From positions 23,122 to 87,121 of the forward strand of contig NZ_JAKEEB010000031.1 of assembly GCF_021462825.1 (NCBI RefSeq): a stretch of DNA of 64,000 nucleotides. The letters run 5' to 3'. Origin of the DNA: Streptomyces glomeratus (lineage in GTDB: Bacteria; Actinomycetota; Actinomycetes; Streptomycetales; Streptomycetaceae). The position numbers were made by a program, and so were the translations under genes. The notes beneath the pieces were generated by a model. The model was not told the DNA's origin. It searched no databases and saw only the letters and a list, made by a program, of their open reading frames with translations. Below, piece by piece: positions 1 to 9,281 of the stretch (its first letter is position 1; each line of letters begins with the position of its first letter).

Positions 1-120
1 CGCCGCGCCGATGACGATCAAGGTCGGCGACAACTGCCCGTATTCGATCTTCGGCGCCTGGATCTTCGAGATCGGGTCGGCCGCGGTTGTCCACAGGCTG
101 TGGACGGCTGCTGCGCTCAT
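1..120 (-). CDS. nuoN: NADH-quinone oxidoreductase subunit N, N-terminal part (cut by window edge)
   Basis: Only the first 40 codons are inside the window. The ATG at 120-118 overlaps the nuoM stop in an ATGA arrangement, which fixes the start. The readable N-terminus (MSAAAVHSLWTTAADPISK, then KIEYGQLSPTLIVIG) is a short soluble lead into the first membrane helix, as in actinobacterial NuoN. NuoN is an antiporter-like proton channel in the membrane arm of complex I, and it is the last gene of the nuoA-N order seen here. The assignment rests mainly on gene order and this short match. Confidence 0.85.
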   Translation of the reverse strand, partial: MSAAAVHSLWTTAADPISKIQAPKIEYGQLSPTLIVIGAA

Positions 121-1688
121 TTGGCCGCCTCCACCTCGGGCTTGGGATCGGTCTGGTGTACGTCGGACATGGTGTGCCGGACCGCCGGGTTGACGATGTC
201 GGCGACGGGCTTCGGATAGACGCCCAGGAAGATCAGCAGGGCGATCAGCGGGGCGATCACGAGCAGCTCGCGCACGCGCAGGTCCGGCATGGCGGCGACC
301 TCCGTCTTCACCGGGCCCGTCATCGTCCTCTGGTAGAGGACCAGGGTGTACAGCGCGGCGAGGACGATGCCGAAGGTGGCGATGATGCCGATCGCCGGAT
401 GGCGCGTGAACGTGCCGACCAGGACCAGGAACTCACTGACGAAGGGCGCGAGTCCCGGCAGGGACAGCGTGGCCAGGCCGCCGATCAGGAAGGTGCCGGC
501 GAGCACCGGCGCCACCTTCTGGACGCCTCCGTAGTCGGCGATCAGACGCGAGCCGCGGCGCGAGATCAGGAAGCCCGCCACCAGCATCAGGGCGGCGGTG
601 GAGATCCCGTGGTTCACCATGTACAGCGTCGCGCCGGACTGGCCCTGGGTCGTCATCGCGAAGATTCCCAGGATGATGAAGCCGAAGTGCGAGATCGAGG
701 CGTATGCCACCAGCCGCTTGATGTCCCGCTGGCCGACCGCGAGCAGTGCCCCGTAGATGATGCTGATGAGCGCCAGGACGAGGATGACGGGCGTCGCCCA
801 CTTGCTCGCCTCCGGGAACAGCTGGAGGCAGAAGCGCAGCATCGCGAACGTGCCCACCTTGTCGACGACCGCCGTGATCAGGACGGCCACCGGGGCGGTG
901 GCCTCGCCCATGGCGTTGGGCAGCCAGGTGTGCAGCGGCCACAGCGGCGCCTTCACCGCGAAGGCGAAGAAGAAGCCGAGGAAGAGCCAGCGTTCCGTGC
1001 CGGTCGCCATGTGCAGCGAGCCGTTCGCCCGTGCCTGCACGATCTCCGGGAGCGAGAAGTTCCCCGCCTGCACATAGAGGCCGATCACCGCGGCCAGCAT
1101 GATCAGGCCGCCGACCAGGTTGTAGAGGAGGAACTTCACGGCGGCGTACGAGCGTTGCGTGGACGCCGCCTGCTCGCCGTGCTCGTGGGCGTGGTCCCCG
1201 AAGCCGCCGATGAGGAAGTACATCGGGATGAGCATGGCTTCGAAGAAGATGTAGAAGAGGAAGACGTCGGTGGCCTCGAAGGAGAGGATCACCATCGCCT
1301 CGACGGCGAGGATCAGGGCGAAGAAGCCCTGTGTCGGGCGCCAGCGGCGGCTTCCGGTCTCCATCGGATCGGCGTCGTGCCAGCCCGCGAGGATCACGAA
1401 CGGGATCAGCAGTGCGGTCAGCGCGATCAGCGCCACCGCGATGCCGTCCACCCCCAGCTCGTACCGCACCCCGAAGTCCTTGATCCAGGCATGCGATTCG
1501 GTGAACTGGTAGCGCGCGCCGCCCGGTGCGAAGCGGAAGGCGACCACCGCGGCAAGCGCGAGCGTGGCGAGTGAGACGACCAGCGCCAGCCACTTGGCTG
1601 CGGTGCGCTGCGCGGCCGGGACCGCGGCCGTGGCGATCGCCCCCACGGCCGGGAGCACCGCCGTCGCTGTCAGAAGAGGAAAGGACAT
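117..1688 (-). CDS. nuoM: NADH-quinone oxidoreductase subunit M
   Basis: 523 aa, beginning MSFPLLTATAVLPAVGA. It is an antiporter-type membrane subunit of complex I with about 14 hydrophobic segments and is expected to carry one of the proton paths. The conserved region around LAVEAMVILSFEATDVFLFY and the charged VKAPLWPLHTWLPNAMGEA segment are typical of NuoM. The start lies 5 bp after the nuoL stop, and the stop overlaps the nuoN start. It is translated as part of the nuo operon. The C-terminal tail is hydrophilic (DVHQTDPKPEVEAAK). Confidence 0.95.
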   Translation of the reverse strand: MSFPLLTATAVLPAVGAIATAAVPAAQRTAAKWLALVVSLATLALAAVVAFRFAPGGARYQFTESHAWIKDFGVRYELGVDGIAVALIALTALLIPFVILAGWHDADPMETGSRRWRPTQGFFALILAVEAMVILSFEATDVFLFYIFFEAMLIPMYFLIGGFGDHAHEHGEQAASTQRSYAAVKFLLYNLVGGLIMLAAVIGLYVQAGNFSLPEIVQARANGSLHMATGTERWLFLGFFFAFAVKAPLWPLHTWLPNAMGEATAPVAVLITAVVDKVGTFAMLRFCLQLFPEASKWATPVILVLALISIIYGALLAVGQRDIKRLVAYASISHFGFIILGIFAMTTQGQSGATLYMVNHGISTAALMLVAGFLISRRGSRLIADYGGVQKVAPVLAGTFLIGGLATLSLPGLAPFVSEFLVLVGTFTRHPAIGIIATFGIVLAALYTLVLYQRTMTGPVKTEVAAMPDLRVRELLVIAPLIALLIFLGVYPKPVADIVNPAVRHTMSDVHQTDPKPEVEAAK

Positions 1689-1693
1689 CGCTA

Positions 1694-3640
1694 TCAGACC
1701 GCCCTCATCAGCAGGGTCAGGGCGACGAGCACCGCCGCACCGCCGAACATCGAGACGGCGTACGACCGTGCGTAGCCGTTCTGCAGTCGGCGCAGCCGGC
1801 CGGACAGACCGCCGACCGAGGCGGCCGTGCCGTTGACGACGCCGTCGACCAAGGTGTGGTCCACGTACACCAGGGACCGGGTGAGGTGCTCTCCGCCGCG
1901 CACCAGGACGACATGGTTGAAGTCGTCCTGCAGAAGGTCGCGCCGGGCGGCCCGGGTGAGCAGCGACCCGCGCGGGGCGACGGCCGGCACCGGACGGCGG
2001 CCGTACTGGGCGTAGGCGATGCCGGCACCCACGACGAGCAGCACCAGGGTGGAGGCGGTGACCGTCAGTGCGCTGACCGGCGAGTGGCCCTCCGAGTGCC
2101 CGGTGACGGGCTCCAGCCAGCGCAGGAAGCGGTCGCCGACCGAGAAGAGACCTCCCGCGAACACCGACCCGAAGGCCAGCACGATCATCGGGATCGTCAT
2201 GACCCCCGGCGACTCGTGCGGATGCGGTTCCGCGTGCTCGCCCCGGGTCTCGGCCGCGGGCTCCACGCTGGGCTCGGCCGGGGACGGGGTCGGGGCGTTG
2301 CGCCACCGCTCCTCGCCGAAGAACGTCATCAGCATCACGCGGGTCATGTAGTACGCCGTGATGGCCGCGCCCAGCAGGGCCGCGCCGCCGAGGATCCAGC
2401 CCTCGGTGCCGCCCTTGGCGAACGCCGCCTCGATGATCTTGTCCTTGGAGAAGAAGCCGGACAGGCCCGGGAAGCCGATGATGGCGAGGTAGCCGAGGCC
2501 GAAGGTGACGAACGTGACCGGCATGTACTTCCTCAGCCCGCCGTATCTGCGCATGTCGACCTCGTCGTTCATGCCGTGCATGACCGAGCCGGCGCCGAGG
2601 AACAGCCCGGCCTTGAAGAAGCCGTGCGTCACCAGGTGCATGATCGCGAAGACATAGCCGATGGGGCCGAGGCCGGCAGCCAGCACCATGTAGCCGATCT
2701 GCGACATGGTCGAACCGGCCAGCGCCTTCTTGATGTCGTCCTTGGCGCAACCGACGATCGCACCGAACAGGAGCGTGACCGCGCCGACCACGGTGACGGC
2801 CAGCTGTGCGTCGGGCGCGGCGTTGAAGATCGCGCCGGAGCGGACGATCAGGTACACGCCGGCGGTCACCATGGTCGCGGCGTGGATGAGGGCCGAGACC
2901 GGGGTCGGGCCCTCCATCGCGTCGCCGAGCCAGGACTGCAGCGGTACCTGCGCGGACTTGCCGCAGGCGGCGAGCAGCAGCATCAGACCGATGGCGGTGA
3001 GCTTGCCCTGGCCCGTCCTGTCCACGTCCGCGAAGACCGGCCCGAAGGCGAAGGTCCCGAACGTCGTGAACATCAGCATGATCGCGATCGACAGGCCCAT
3101 GTCGCCGACGCGGTTGACGAGGAATGCCTTCTTCGCCGCCGTCGCCGCGCTGGGCTTGTGCTGCCAGAAGCCGATCAGCAGATAGGAGGCCAGACCGACG
3201 CCCTCCCAGCCGACGTACAGCAGAAGGTAGTTGTCGGCGAGGACGAGCAGCAGCATCGCCGCGAGGAACAGGTTCAGATAGCCGAAGAAGCGGCGCCGGC
3301 GCTCGTCGTGTTCCATGTACCCGACCGAGTACAGGTGGATGAGCGAGCCGACACCGGTGATCAGCAGGACGAACGTCATCGACAGCTGGTCGAGCCGGAA
3401 GGTGACGTCGGCCTGGAAGCCGCCCACCGGGATCCAGCTGAACAGGTGCTGCGTCAGGGTCCGGTGGTCGGCGGCCTTCCCCAGCATGCCGGTGAAGAGG
3501 ACGACGCCGAGGACGAAGGAGGCGGCGGCCAGCACGGTGCCGATCCAGTGACCGACCGCATCCAGCCTTCTGCCGCCGCACAGCAGGACGGCCGCTCCGA
3601 GCAGGGGCGCCGCGATCAGCAGCGCAATCAGGTTCTCCAC
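1694..3640 (-). CDS. nuoL: NADH-quinone oxidoreductase subunit L
   Basis: 648 aa from a GTG start (GTG-GAG-AAC, giving MENLIALLIAAPLL). It is the largest antiporter-like subunit of the membrane arm, with many transmembrane helices and a long amphipathic C-terminal part. Recognisable motifs are LYVGWEGVGLASYLLIGFW, MEGPTPVSALIHAATMVTAG and GFPGLSGFFSKDKIIE. A hydrophilic loop rich in E, H and P (SVEPAAETRGEHAEPHPHES) sits before the C-terminal helices and is lineage-variable. It begins 15 bp after nuoK and is followed directly by nuoM. Confidence 0.95.
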   Translation of the reverse strand: MENLIALLIAAPLLGAAVLLCGGRRLDAVGHWIGTVLAAASFVLGVVLFTGMLGKAADHRTLTQHLFSWIPVGGFQADVTFRLDQLSMTFVLLITGVGSLIHLYSVGYMEHDERRRRFFGYLNLFLAAMLLLVLADNYLLLYVGWEGVGLASYLLIGFWQHKPSAATAAKKAFLVNRVGDMGLSIAIMLMFTTFGTFAFGPVFADVDRTGQGKLTAIGLMLLLAACGKSAQVPLQSWLGDAMEGPTPVSALIHAATMVTAGVYLIVRSGAIFNAAPDAQLAVTVVGAVTLLFGAIVGCAKDDIKKALAGSTMSQIGYMVLAAGLGPIGYVFAIMHLVTHGFFKAGLFLGAGSVMHGMNDEVDMRRYGGLRKYMPVTFVTFGLGYLAIIGFPGLSGFFSKDKIIEAAFAKGGTEGWILGGAALLGAAITAYYMTRVMLMTFFGEERWRNAPTPSPAEPSVEPAAETRGEHAEPHPHESPGVMTIPMIVLAFGSVFAGGLFSVGDRFLRWLEPVTGHSEGHSPVSALTVTASTLVLLVVGAGIAYAQYGRRPVPAVAPRGSLLTRAARRDLLQDDFNHVVLVRGGEHLTRSLVYVDHTLVDGVVNGTAASVGGLSGRLRRLQNGYARSYAVSMFGGAAVLVALTLLMRAV

Positions 3641-3655
3641 GATTCTTCCGACCCC

Positions 3656-3955
3656 TTACAGCTTCATCAGGCTGGCGTCGTCGACCGAGGCCGAATGGCG
3701 GGTACGGAACAGCGACACGATGATCGCGAGCCCGACCACGACCTCCGCTGCGGCGACGACCATCGTGAAGAAGGCGATGATCTGGCCGTCGAGATTGCCG
3801 TGCATCCGGGAGAAGGTGACGAACGCGAGGTTGCAGGCGTTCAGCATCAGCTCGATGCACATGAACACCACGATCGCGTTCCGCCGGATCAGCACACCGG
3901 TGGCGCCGATCGTGAACAACAGCGCGGCGAGGTACAGGTAGTTGACCGGGTTCAC
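3656..3955 (-). CDS. nuoK: NADH-quinone oxidoreductase subunit K
   Basis: 99 aa with three transmembrane helices and a GTG start (MNPVNYLYLAALLFTIGATG). The buried acidic residues needed for proton transfer are visible in FMCIELMLNACNLAF and in the later AAAEVVVGLAI. The GTG overlaps the nuoJ stop as GTGA, indicating translational coupling. Length is exactly typical for NuoK. The stop is TAA, unusual in this very GC-rich neighbourhood. Confidence 0.95.
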   Translation of the reverse strand: MNPVNYLYLAALLFTIGATGVLIRRNAIVVFMCIELMLNACNLAFVTFSRMHGNLDGQIIAFFTMVVAAAEVVVGLAIIVSLFRTRHSASVDDASLMKL

Positions 3956-4794
3956 TTCGACGCCTCCTCGCTCCTCTTGAGCGCCGGCCGCTCGTCCTCG
4001 CCCCGCTCCAGGCGCTCGGCTGCGCGCTGCTCCAGTGCCTTCAGATCGCTGATGGCCTCGTCGGACACGTCACGGATCTGACCGCGGTCCCGGAGCGTCT
4101 TGCTCACGGTCAGCTCGGACGCGGTGCCGTCCGGGAGGAGGCCCGCGATGTCCACCGCGTTGTGCCGGGCGTAGACGCCGGGGGCCGGCAGCGGCGGGAC
4201 GTGCTTGCCCTCCCGCACGCGCTGCTCGGACAGCTCCCGCTGGGTCCTGGCCCGCTCGGTGCGCTCGCGGTGGGTGAGCACCATGGCGCCGACCGCGGCC
4301 GTGATGAGCAGGGCGCCGGTGATTTCGAAGGCGAAGACGTACTTGGTGAAGATGAGGGCCGCGAGACCCTCCACATTGCCGTTCGCGTTCGCCTTGCCCA
4401 GGCCGTCGAAGTCCTTCAGGGACGCGTTGGCGATGCCCGCGAGCAGCAGGACGCCGAAGCCGACCCCGCACAGAAGGGCCAGCCAGCGCTGGCCCTTGAT
4501 GGTCTCTTTCAGGGAGTCCGCCGCGGTGACTCCGACCAGCATCACCACGAACAGGAACAGCATCATGATCGCGCCGGTGTAGACGACGATCTGGACGATG
4601 CCGAGGAAGTAGGCGCCGTTGGCGAGGTAGAACACCGCCAGGACGATCATGGTGCCGGCCAGGCAGAGCGCGCTGTGCACGGCCTTCTTCATGAAGACGG
4701 TGCACAGGGCGCCGATCACCGCGACCGTGCCGAGGACCCAGAACTGGAAGGCCTCTCCGGTGGAGGTCGTGTAAGCGGCGAGTTGCGGGCTCAT
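3952..4794 (-). CDS. nuoJ: NADH-quinone oxidoreductase subunit J
   Basis: 280 aa beginning MSPQLAAYTTSTGEAFQF. The N-terminal ~170 residues carry five hydrophobic helices with the family stretch YFLGIVQIVVYTGAIMMLFL. The last ~100 residues are a hydrophilic, charged extension (RERTERARTQRELSEQRVREG onward) that ends in a helical, Glu/Arg-rich tail and is longer than in enterobacterial NuoJ. The ATG at 4794 overlaps the nuoI stop (ATGA); upstream in-frame codons run through nuoI and were not used. Confidence 0.94.
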   Translation of the reverse strand: MSPQLAAYTTSTGEAFQFWVLGTVAVIGALCTVFMKKAVHSALCLAGTMIVLAVFYLANGAYFLGIVQIVVYTGAIMMLFLFVVMLVGVTAADSLKETIKGQRWLALLCGVGFGVLLLAGIANASLKDFDGLGKANANGNVEGLAALIFTKYVFAFEITGALLITAAVGAMVLTHRERTERARTQRELSEQRVREGKHVPPLPAPGVYARHNAVDIAGLLPDGTASELTVSKTLRDRGQIRDVSDEAISDLKALEQRAAERLERGEDERPALKRSEEASK

Positions 4795-5420
4795 GCGTCC
4801 GCCCCCTGTTCTTCCGCCGCGCCCGAAGGGCCTGCCGATTGATCCCGTTCTCCCGTGGAGACGGCGACCTGACGCACCGTGCCGGGCGCCGCCTCCGTCA
4901 CCAGGCCCCGGTAGTAGTCCTGCTCGTCCGTCCCCGGGTAGATGGCGTGCGGCGTGTCGACCATGCCGTCGTCGAGGCCGGCGAGCAGCTGCTCCTTGGT
5001 GTAGATCAGGTTGGCGCGGCTGGAGTCGGCCAGCTCGAACTCGTTCGTCATCGTGAGCGCGCGCGTGGGGCACGCCTCGATGCACAGGCCGCACAGGATG
5101 CAGCGGGCGTAGTTGATCTGGTAAACCCGCCCGTAGCGCTCGCCCGGGGAGTAGCGCTCCTCGTCGGTGTTGTCCGCGCCCTCCACGTAGATCGCGTCGG
5201 CGGGGCAGGCCCAGGCGCACAGCTCGCAGCCGACGCACTTCTCCAGGCCGTCCGGATGGCGGTTGAGCTGGTGCCGTCCGTGGAACCGCGGGGCCGTGGT
5301 CTTCTTCTGCTCCGGGTACTGCTCGGTCAGCCGCTTCTTGAACATGGCCTTGAAGGTCACGCCGAAGCCGGCCACGGGGTTCTGGAAACCGGGCTTGGTC
5401 TCCTTGGGATCCTCAGCCAT
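4791..5420 (-). CDS. nuoI: NADH-quinone oxidoreductase subunit I (2x[4Fe-4S] ferredoxin)
   Basis: 209 aa from the ATG at 5420, which overlaps the end of nuoH by 8 bp. Two complete 4Fe-4S motifs are present: CVGCELCAWACP (Cys62, 65, 68, 72) and CILCGLCIEACP (Cys107, 110, 113, 117). These correspond to clusters N6a and N6b that pass electrons toward NuoB and the quinone site. The C-terminal ~50 residues (VRQVAVSTGERDQSAG and on) are a poorly structured tail beyond the core fold. An in-frame start 60 bp further upstream lies inside nuoH and is less likely. Confidence 0.95.
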   Translation of the reverse strand: MAEDPKETKPGFQNPVAGFGVTFKAMFKKRLTEQYPEQKKTTAPRFHGRHQLNRHPDGLEKCVGCELCAWACPADAIYVEGADNTDEERYSPGERYGRVYQINYARCILCGLCIEACPTRALTMTNEFELADSSRANLIYTKEQLLAGLDDGMVDTPHAIYPGTDEQDYYRGLVTEAAPGTVRQVAVSTGERDQSAGPSGAAEEQGADA

Positions 5421-6780
5421 CGGACGCCTCCTTTCCATCCGAAGATCCGTCACTGACAGTGTCCGGCCCACCACTGACAATCAGCTCCCGCTCCCGGCGC
5501 GAGCGGCGCCTCGGCACGGGCGGCAGCGTCTGCCCCGGCAGCGGCGGAACGGGGAAGCCGCCCGCCATCGGGTCGAACACGGCGGGCTCCGCCGCCGCGG
5601 GCCGCTCGGCCTCCTTGTCCTTCGCGCGGAACAGGTCGACGAGGAACGACAGCAGCAGCAGCGCGAGGACGCCACCGGCGACATACAGGGCGATGTCGGA
5701 GAATCCGTAGTTCTCGTTACGCAGCGCCCGCACTGTCGCGACGAGCATCAGCCAGACCACGGAGACCGGGATGAGGACCTTCCAGCCGAGCTTCATCAGC
5801 TGGTCGTAGCGGACGCGCGGGAGCGTGCCGCGCAGCCAGATGAAGAAGAACAGCAGCAGCTGCACCTTGACGACGAACCAGAGCAGCGGCCACCAGCCGT
5901 GGTTCGCCCCGGCCCAGAAGCCGCTGATCGGCCAGGGCGCCCGCCAGCCGCCGAGGAAGAGCGTGGTCGACACTGCGGAGACCGTCACCATGTTCACGTA
6001 CTCGGCGAGCATGAACATCGCGAACTTGATCGACGAGTACTCGGTGTTGAAGCCGCCCACCAGGTCGCCCTCGGACTCGGGCATGTCGAAGGGGGCGCGG
6101 TTGGTCTCGCCGACCATCGTGACGATGTAGATGATGAACGAGACCGGCAGCAGCAGGATGTACCAGCGGTCGTGCTGCTGCTCGACGATCCTCGACGTCG
6201 ACATCGACCCGGAGTAGAGGAAGACGGAGGCGAAGGCGGCGCCCATGGCGATCTCGTACGAGATCATCTGTGCGCAGGAACGCAGGCCGCCGAGCAGCGG
6301 ATAGGTGGACCCGGAGCTCCAGCCGGCGAGGACGATGCCGTAGATGCCGACCGAGGCGACCGCGAGGATGTACAGCATCGCGATCGGCAGGTCGGTGAGC
6401 TGCATCGCGGTGCGGTGGCCGAAGATCGAGATCTCGTTGCCGGCGGGCCCGAAGGGGATCACCGCGATCGCCATGAAGGCCGGGATGGCCGCGACGATCG
6501 GCGCGAGAAGGTAGACCACCTTGTCGGCGCGCTTGACGATGAGGTCTTCCTTCAGCATCAGCTTCACACCGTCGGCGAGCGACTGGAGCATGCCCCAGGG
6601 GCCGTGCCGGTTCGGGCCGATGCGCAGCTGCATCCAGGCGACGACCTTGCGCTCCCAGACGATGGAGAACAGCACGGTCACCATCAGGAAGGCGAAGCAG
6701 AAGACCGCCTTGATCGCGATCAGCCACCAGGGGTCGCGGCCGAACATGGAAAGGTCTTCAGCGGCGAGGTACGGGCTCAC
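5413..6780 (-). CDS. nuoH: NADH-quinone oxidoreductase subunit H
   Basis: 455 aa, eight predicted membrane helices. NuoH forms most of the quinone-binding chamber at the junction of membrane and peripheral arms. Signature pieces seen are ERKVVAWMQLRIGPNRHGPWG, FDMPESEGDLVGGFNTEYSS and LFFFIWLRGTLPRVRYDQLM. The ATG at 6780 overlaps the nuoG stop (ATGA). A ~70-residue soluble C-terminal extension (DKEAERPAAAEPAVFDPMAG, then a Pro/Arg-rich end) is beyond the usual family end and looks disordered. Confidence 0.95.
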   Translation of the reverse strand: MSPYLAAEDLSMFGRDPWWLIAIKAVFCFAFLMVTVLFSIVWERKVVAWMQLRIGPNRHGPWGMLQSLADGVKLMLKEDLIVKRADKVVYLLAPIVAAIPAFMAIAVIPFGPAGNEISIFGHRTAMQLTDLPIAMLYILAVASVGIYGIVLAGWSSGSTYPLLGGLRSCAQMISYEIAMGAAFASVFLYSGSMSTSRIVEQQHDRWYILLLPVSFIIYIVTMVGETNRAPFDMPESEGDLVGGFNTEYSSIKFAMFMLAEYVNMVTVSAVSTTLFLGGWRAPWPISGFWAGANHGWWPLLWFVVKVQLLLFFFIWLRGTLPRVRYDQLMKLGWKVLIPVSVVWLMLVATVRALRNENYGFSDIALYVAGGVLALLLLSFLVDLFRAKDKEAERPAAAEPAVFDPMAGGFPVPPLPGQTLPPVPRRRSRRERELIVSGGPDTVSDGSSDGKEASDG

Positions 6781-9281
6781 GCCTCCACCTCCTTGGGGTC
6801 CCCGGCGGCGGGTGTCGCCGGGCCGATGCGGACGAGGTTGCCGGGCAGCGCACCGGTGTCGGAGGCGACGCCCCCGCCGGTGGAGTTCAGCGGGAGCCAG
6901 ACCACCCGGTCCGGCATCTCGGTGATCTGCAGCGGGAGTTCCACGGATCCCGAGGGGCCGCTGACGGCCAGGAGGTCGCCGTCCTTGACCCCGGCCTCGG
7001 CGGCGGTGGCGGCGGACAACCGCGCGCGTGCCGCGTGGCGGGTACCGGCGAGCGCCTCGTCGCCCTCCTGGAGACGTCCCTGGTCGAGCAGCAGCCGGTG
7101 ACCGGCGAGCACCGCCTCCCCGGTGGCAGGGCGGGGCAGTTGGCCCCCGATCTCCAGGGGGTTGGCGGCCCGCAGTCCCTCCCAGGGGCCGAGCCGGTCC
7201 AGCTCCGTCCGCACGGTCCGCAGATCGGGCAGCCCCAGGTGGACGTCCATGGCGTCGGCGAGCATGTGGAGCACGCGCGCGTCGCTCGGCGCCGGGGGCC
7301 GGGTCATCTGGTCGGGCTTGAGCGCCGCCTCGAAGAAGCGGGCCCGGCCCTCCCAGTTGAGGAAGGTGCCGGCCTTCTCTGCGACCGCCGCGACCGGCAG
7401 GACCACGTCGGCGTGTTCGGTGACCTCACCGGGACGCAGTTCCAGCGAGACCAGGAAGCCCACCGAGGAGAGCGCTTCACGCGCGCGTGCCGGATCGGGC
7501 AGGTCGGCGACCTCGACACCGGCGATCACCAGGGCCCGCAGTTCGCCGGAGACCGCGGCCTCGACGATCTGGCCCGTGTCCCGGCCGTAACGCTGCGGGA
7601 GATCGGCGACGCCCCAGGCGGCGGCGACCTCGTCCCGCGCGCGCGGGTCGGTGGCCGGGCGCCCGCCGGGCAGCAGCGTGGGCAGCGCGCCCGCCTCGAC
7701 CGCGCCGCGCTCCCCGGCCCGGCGTGGGATCCACACCAGCCGCGCACCGGTGGCGGCCGCGGTCCGTACGGCGGCGGTGAGTCCGCCCGCCACGTCGGCG
7801 AGGCGCTCACCGACGACGATCACCGCGCCCTCGGCGCGCAGGGCCTCGGCGGCCCGTACGCCGTCCTCCTCCAGGCCGACCCGGCCGGCCAGAGCGTCCA
7901 GCCACTCGGTCTCGGTGCCGGGTGCGGCCGGCAGCAGGGTGCCTCCGGCCTTCGTCAGGCCCCGGGTGGCGTGCGTGGCGAGGGCGAACACCTGCTGGCC
8001 GTGCCCCCGCCAGGCCTTGCGCAGCCGCAGGAAGACGCCGGGCGCCTCCTCCTCTGCCTCGAACCCGACGAGCAGGACGGCGGGCGCCTTCTCCAGGGCG
8101 GTGTAGGTGACGCCGGTGCCGTCGAGGTCACGGCCGCGCCCCGCGACCCTGGCGGCCAGGAAGTCGGCCTCCTCGCCGCTGTGCACACGCGCGCGGAAGT
8201 CGATGTCGTTGGTGTCGAGCGCCACGCGCGCGAACTTGCTGTACGCGTAGGCGTCCTCGACGGTCAGCCGCCCACCGGTCAGCACACCGGCCCGGCCCCG
8301 CGCGGCGAGCAGCCCCTCGGCGGCGGCCTGCAGCGCCTGGGGCCAGGAGGCGGGCTCCAGTTCCCCGGACTCGCCCCGCACCAGCGGGGTGTCGAGCCGG
8401 TCCCTCATCTGCGCGTACCGGAACGCGAACCGTCCCTTGTCGCAGATCCACTCCTCGTTGACCTCGGGGTCGTCGGCCGCGAGCCGCCGCATGACCTTGC
8501 CGCGCCGGTGGTCCGTGCGCGTCGCGCAGCCGCCGGAGCAGTGCTCGCACACCGACGGCGACGAGACCAGGTCGAAGGGGCGGGAGCGGAAGCGGTACGC
8601 CGCCGACGTGAGGGCGCCGACCGGGCAGATCTGGATGGTGTTCCCGGAGAAGTACGACTCGAAGGGGTCGCCCTCGCCGGTGCCGACCTGCTGGAGCGCG
8701 CCCCGCTCGAGCAGCTCGATCATCGGGTCGCCCGCGATCTGGTTGGAGAACCGGGTGCAGCGGGCGCACAGCACGCACCGCTCCCGGTCGAGCAGTACCT
8801 GGGTGGAGATCGGCACGGGCTTCTCGTACGTCCGCTTCCTGCCCTCGAAGCGGGACTCGGCGTGGCCGTGCGACATGGCCTGGTTCTGCAGCGGGCACTC
8901 GCCGCCCTTGTCGCAGACGGGGCAGTCCAGCGGGTGGTTGATGAGCAGGAGCTCCATCACACCCTTCTGGGCCTTCTCGGCGACGGGCGAGGTGAGATGA
9001 GTCTTCACGACCATCCCGTCCGTACAGGTGATCGTGCAGGACGCCATGGGCTTGCGCTGGCCCTCGACCTCGACGATGCACTGGCGGCAGGCGCCGGCCG
9101 GGTCCAGCAGGGGGTGGTCGCAGAAGCGGGGGATCTCGATGCCGAGCTGTTCGGCGGCGCGGATGACCAGGGTGCCCTTGGGCACGCTGATCTCGATGCC
9201 GTCGATCGTCAGCGTGACGAGGTCCTCCGGCGGGACCGCCGCCTGGCCCCCTCCCGAGGGAGCGCTGGTGGTCACAGTCAT
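6777..9281 (-). CDS. nuoG: NADH-quinone oxidoreductase subunit G (iron-sulfur protein)
   Basis: 834 aa peripheral-arm subunit. Ligands for the N-terminal [2Fe-2S] cluster are visible (Cys54, Cys65, Cys68, Cys82), followed by HPLDCPVCDKGGECPLQ for the His/Cys-ligated cluster and CVLCARCTRF plus ICPVGAL for the next. CEHCSGGCATRT later in the chain is the extra N7-type cysteine set found in some bacteria. The C-terminal two thirds is a molybdopterin-oxidoreductase-like fold without evident cofactor function. Its stop overlaps the nuoH start, and its ATG overlaps the nuoF stop. Confidence 0.95.
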   Translation of the reverse strand: MTVTTSAPSGGGQAAVPPEDLVTLTIDGIEISVPKGTLVIRAAEQLGIEIPRFCDHPLLDPAGACRQCIVEVEGQRKPMASCTITCTDGMVVKTHLTSPVAEKAQKGVMELLLINHPLDCPVCDKGGECPLQNQAMSHGHAESRFEGRKRTYEKPVPISTQVLLDRERCVLCARCTRFSNQIAGDPMIELLERGALQQVGTGEGDPFESYFSGNTIQICPVGALTSAAYRFRSRPFDLVSSPSVCEHCSGGCATRTDHRRGKVMRRLAADDPEVNEEWICDKGRFAFRYAQMRDRLDTPLVRGESGELEPASWPQALQAAAEGLLAARGRAGVLTGGRLTVEDAYAYSKFARVALDTNDIDFRARVHSGEEADFLAARVAGRGRDLDGTGVTYTALEKAPAVLLVGFEAEEEAPGVFLRLRKAWRGHGQQVFALATHATRGLTKAGGTLLPAAPGTETEWLDALAGRVGLEEDGVRAAEALRAEGAVIVVGERLADVAGGLTAAVRTAAATGARLVWIPRRAGERGAVEAGALPTLLPGGRPATDPRARDEVAAAWGVADLPQRYGRDTGQIVEAAVSGELRALVIAGVEVADLPDPARAREALSSVGFLVSLELRPGEVTEHADVVLPVAAVAEKAGTFLNWEGRARFFEAALKPDQMTRPPAPSDARVLHMLADAMDVHLGLPDLRTVRTELDRLGPWEGLRAANPLEIGGQLPRPATGEAVLAGHRLLLDQGRLQEGDEALAGTRHAARARLSAATAAEAGVKDGDLLAVSGPSGSVELPLQITEMPDRVVWLPLNSTGGGVASDTGALPGNLVRIGPATPAAGDPKEVEA

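Noticed and set aside
87..1574. Long + strand open frame opposite nuoM
   Set aside because: It is the mirror of a well-conserved antiporter gene. The translation is Arg/Asp/Glu/Gln-rich with no domain, a usual high-GC shadow.
1526..4081. 851-residue + strand open frame
   Set aside because: It runs antisense through nuoL, nuoK and part of nuoJ, has extreme His/Gln/Arg/Asp composition and no motif.
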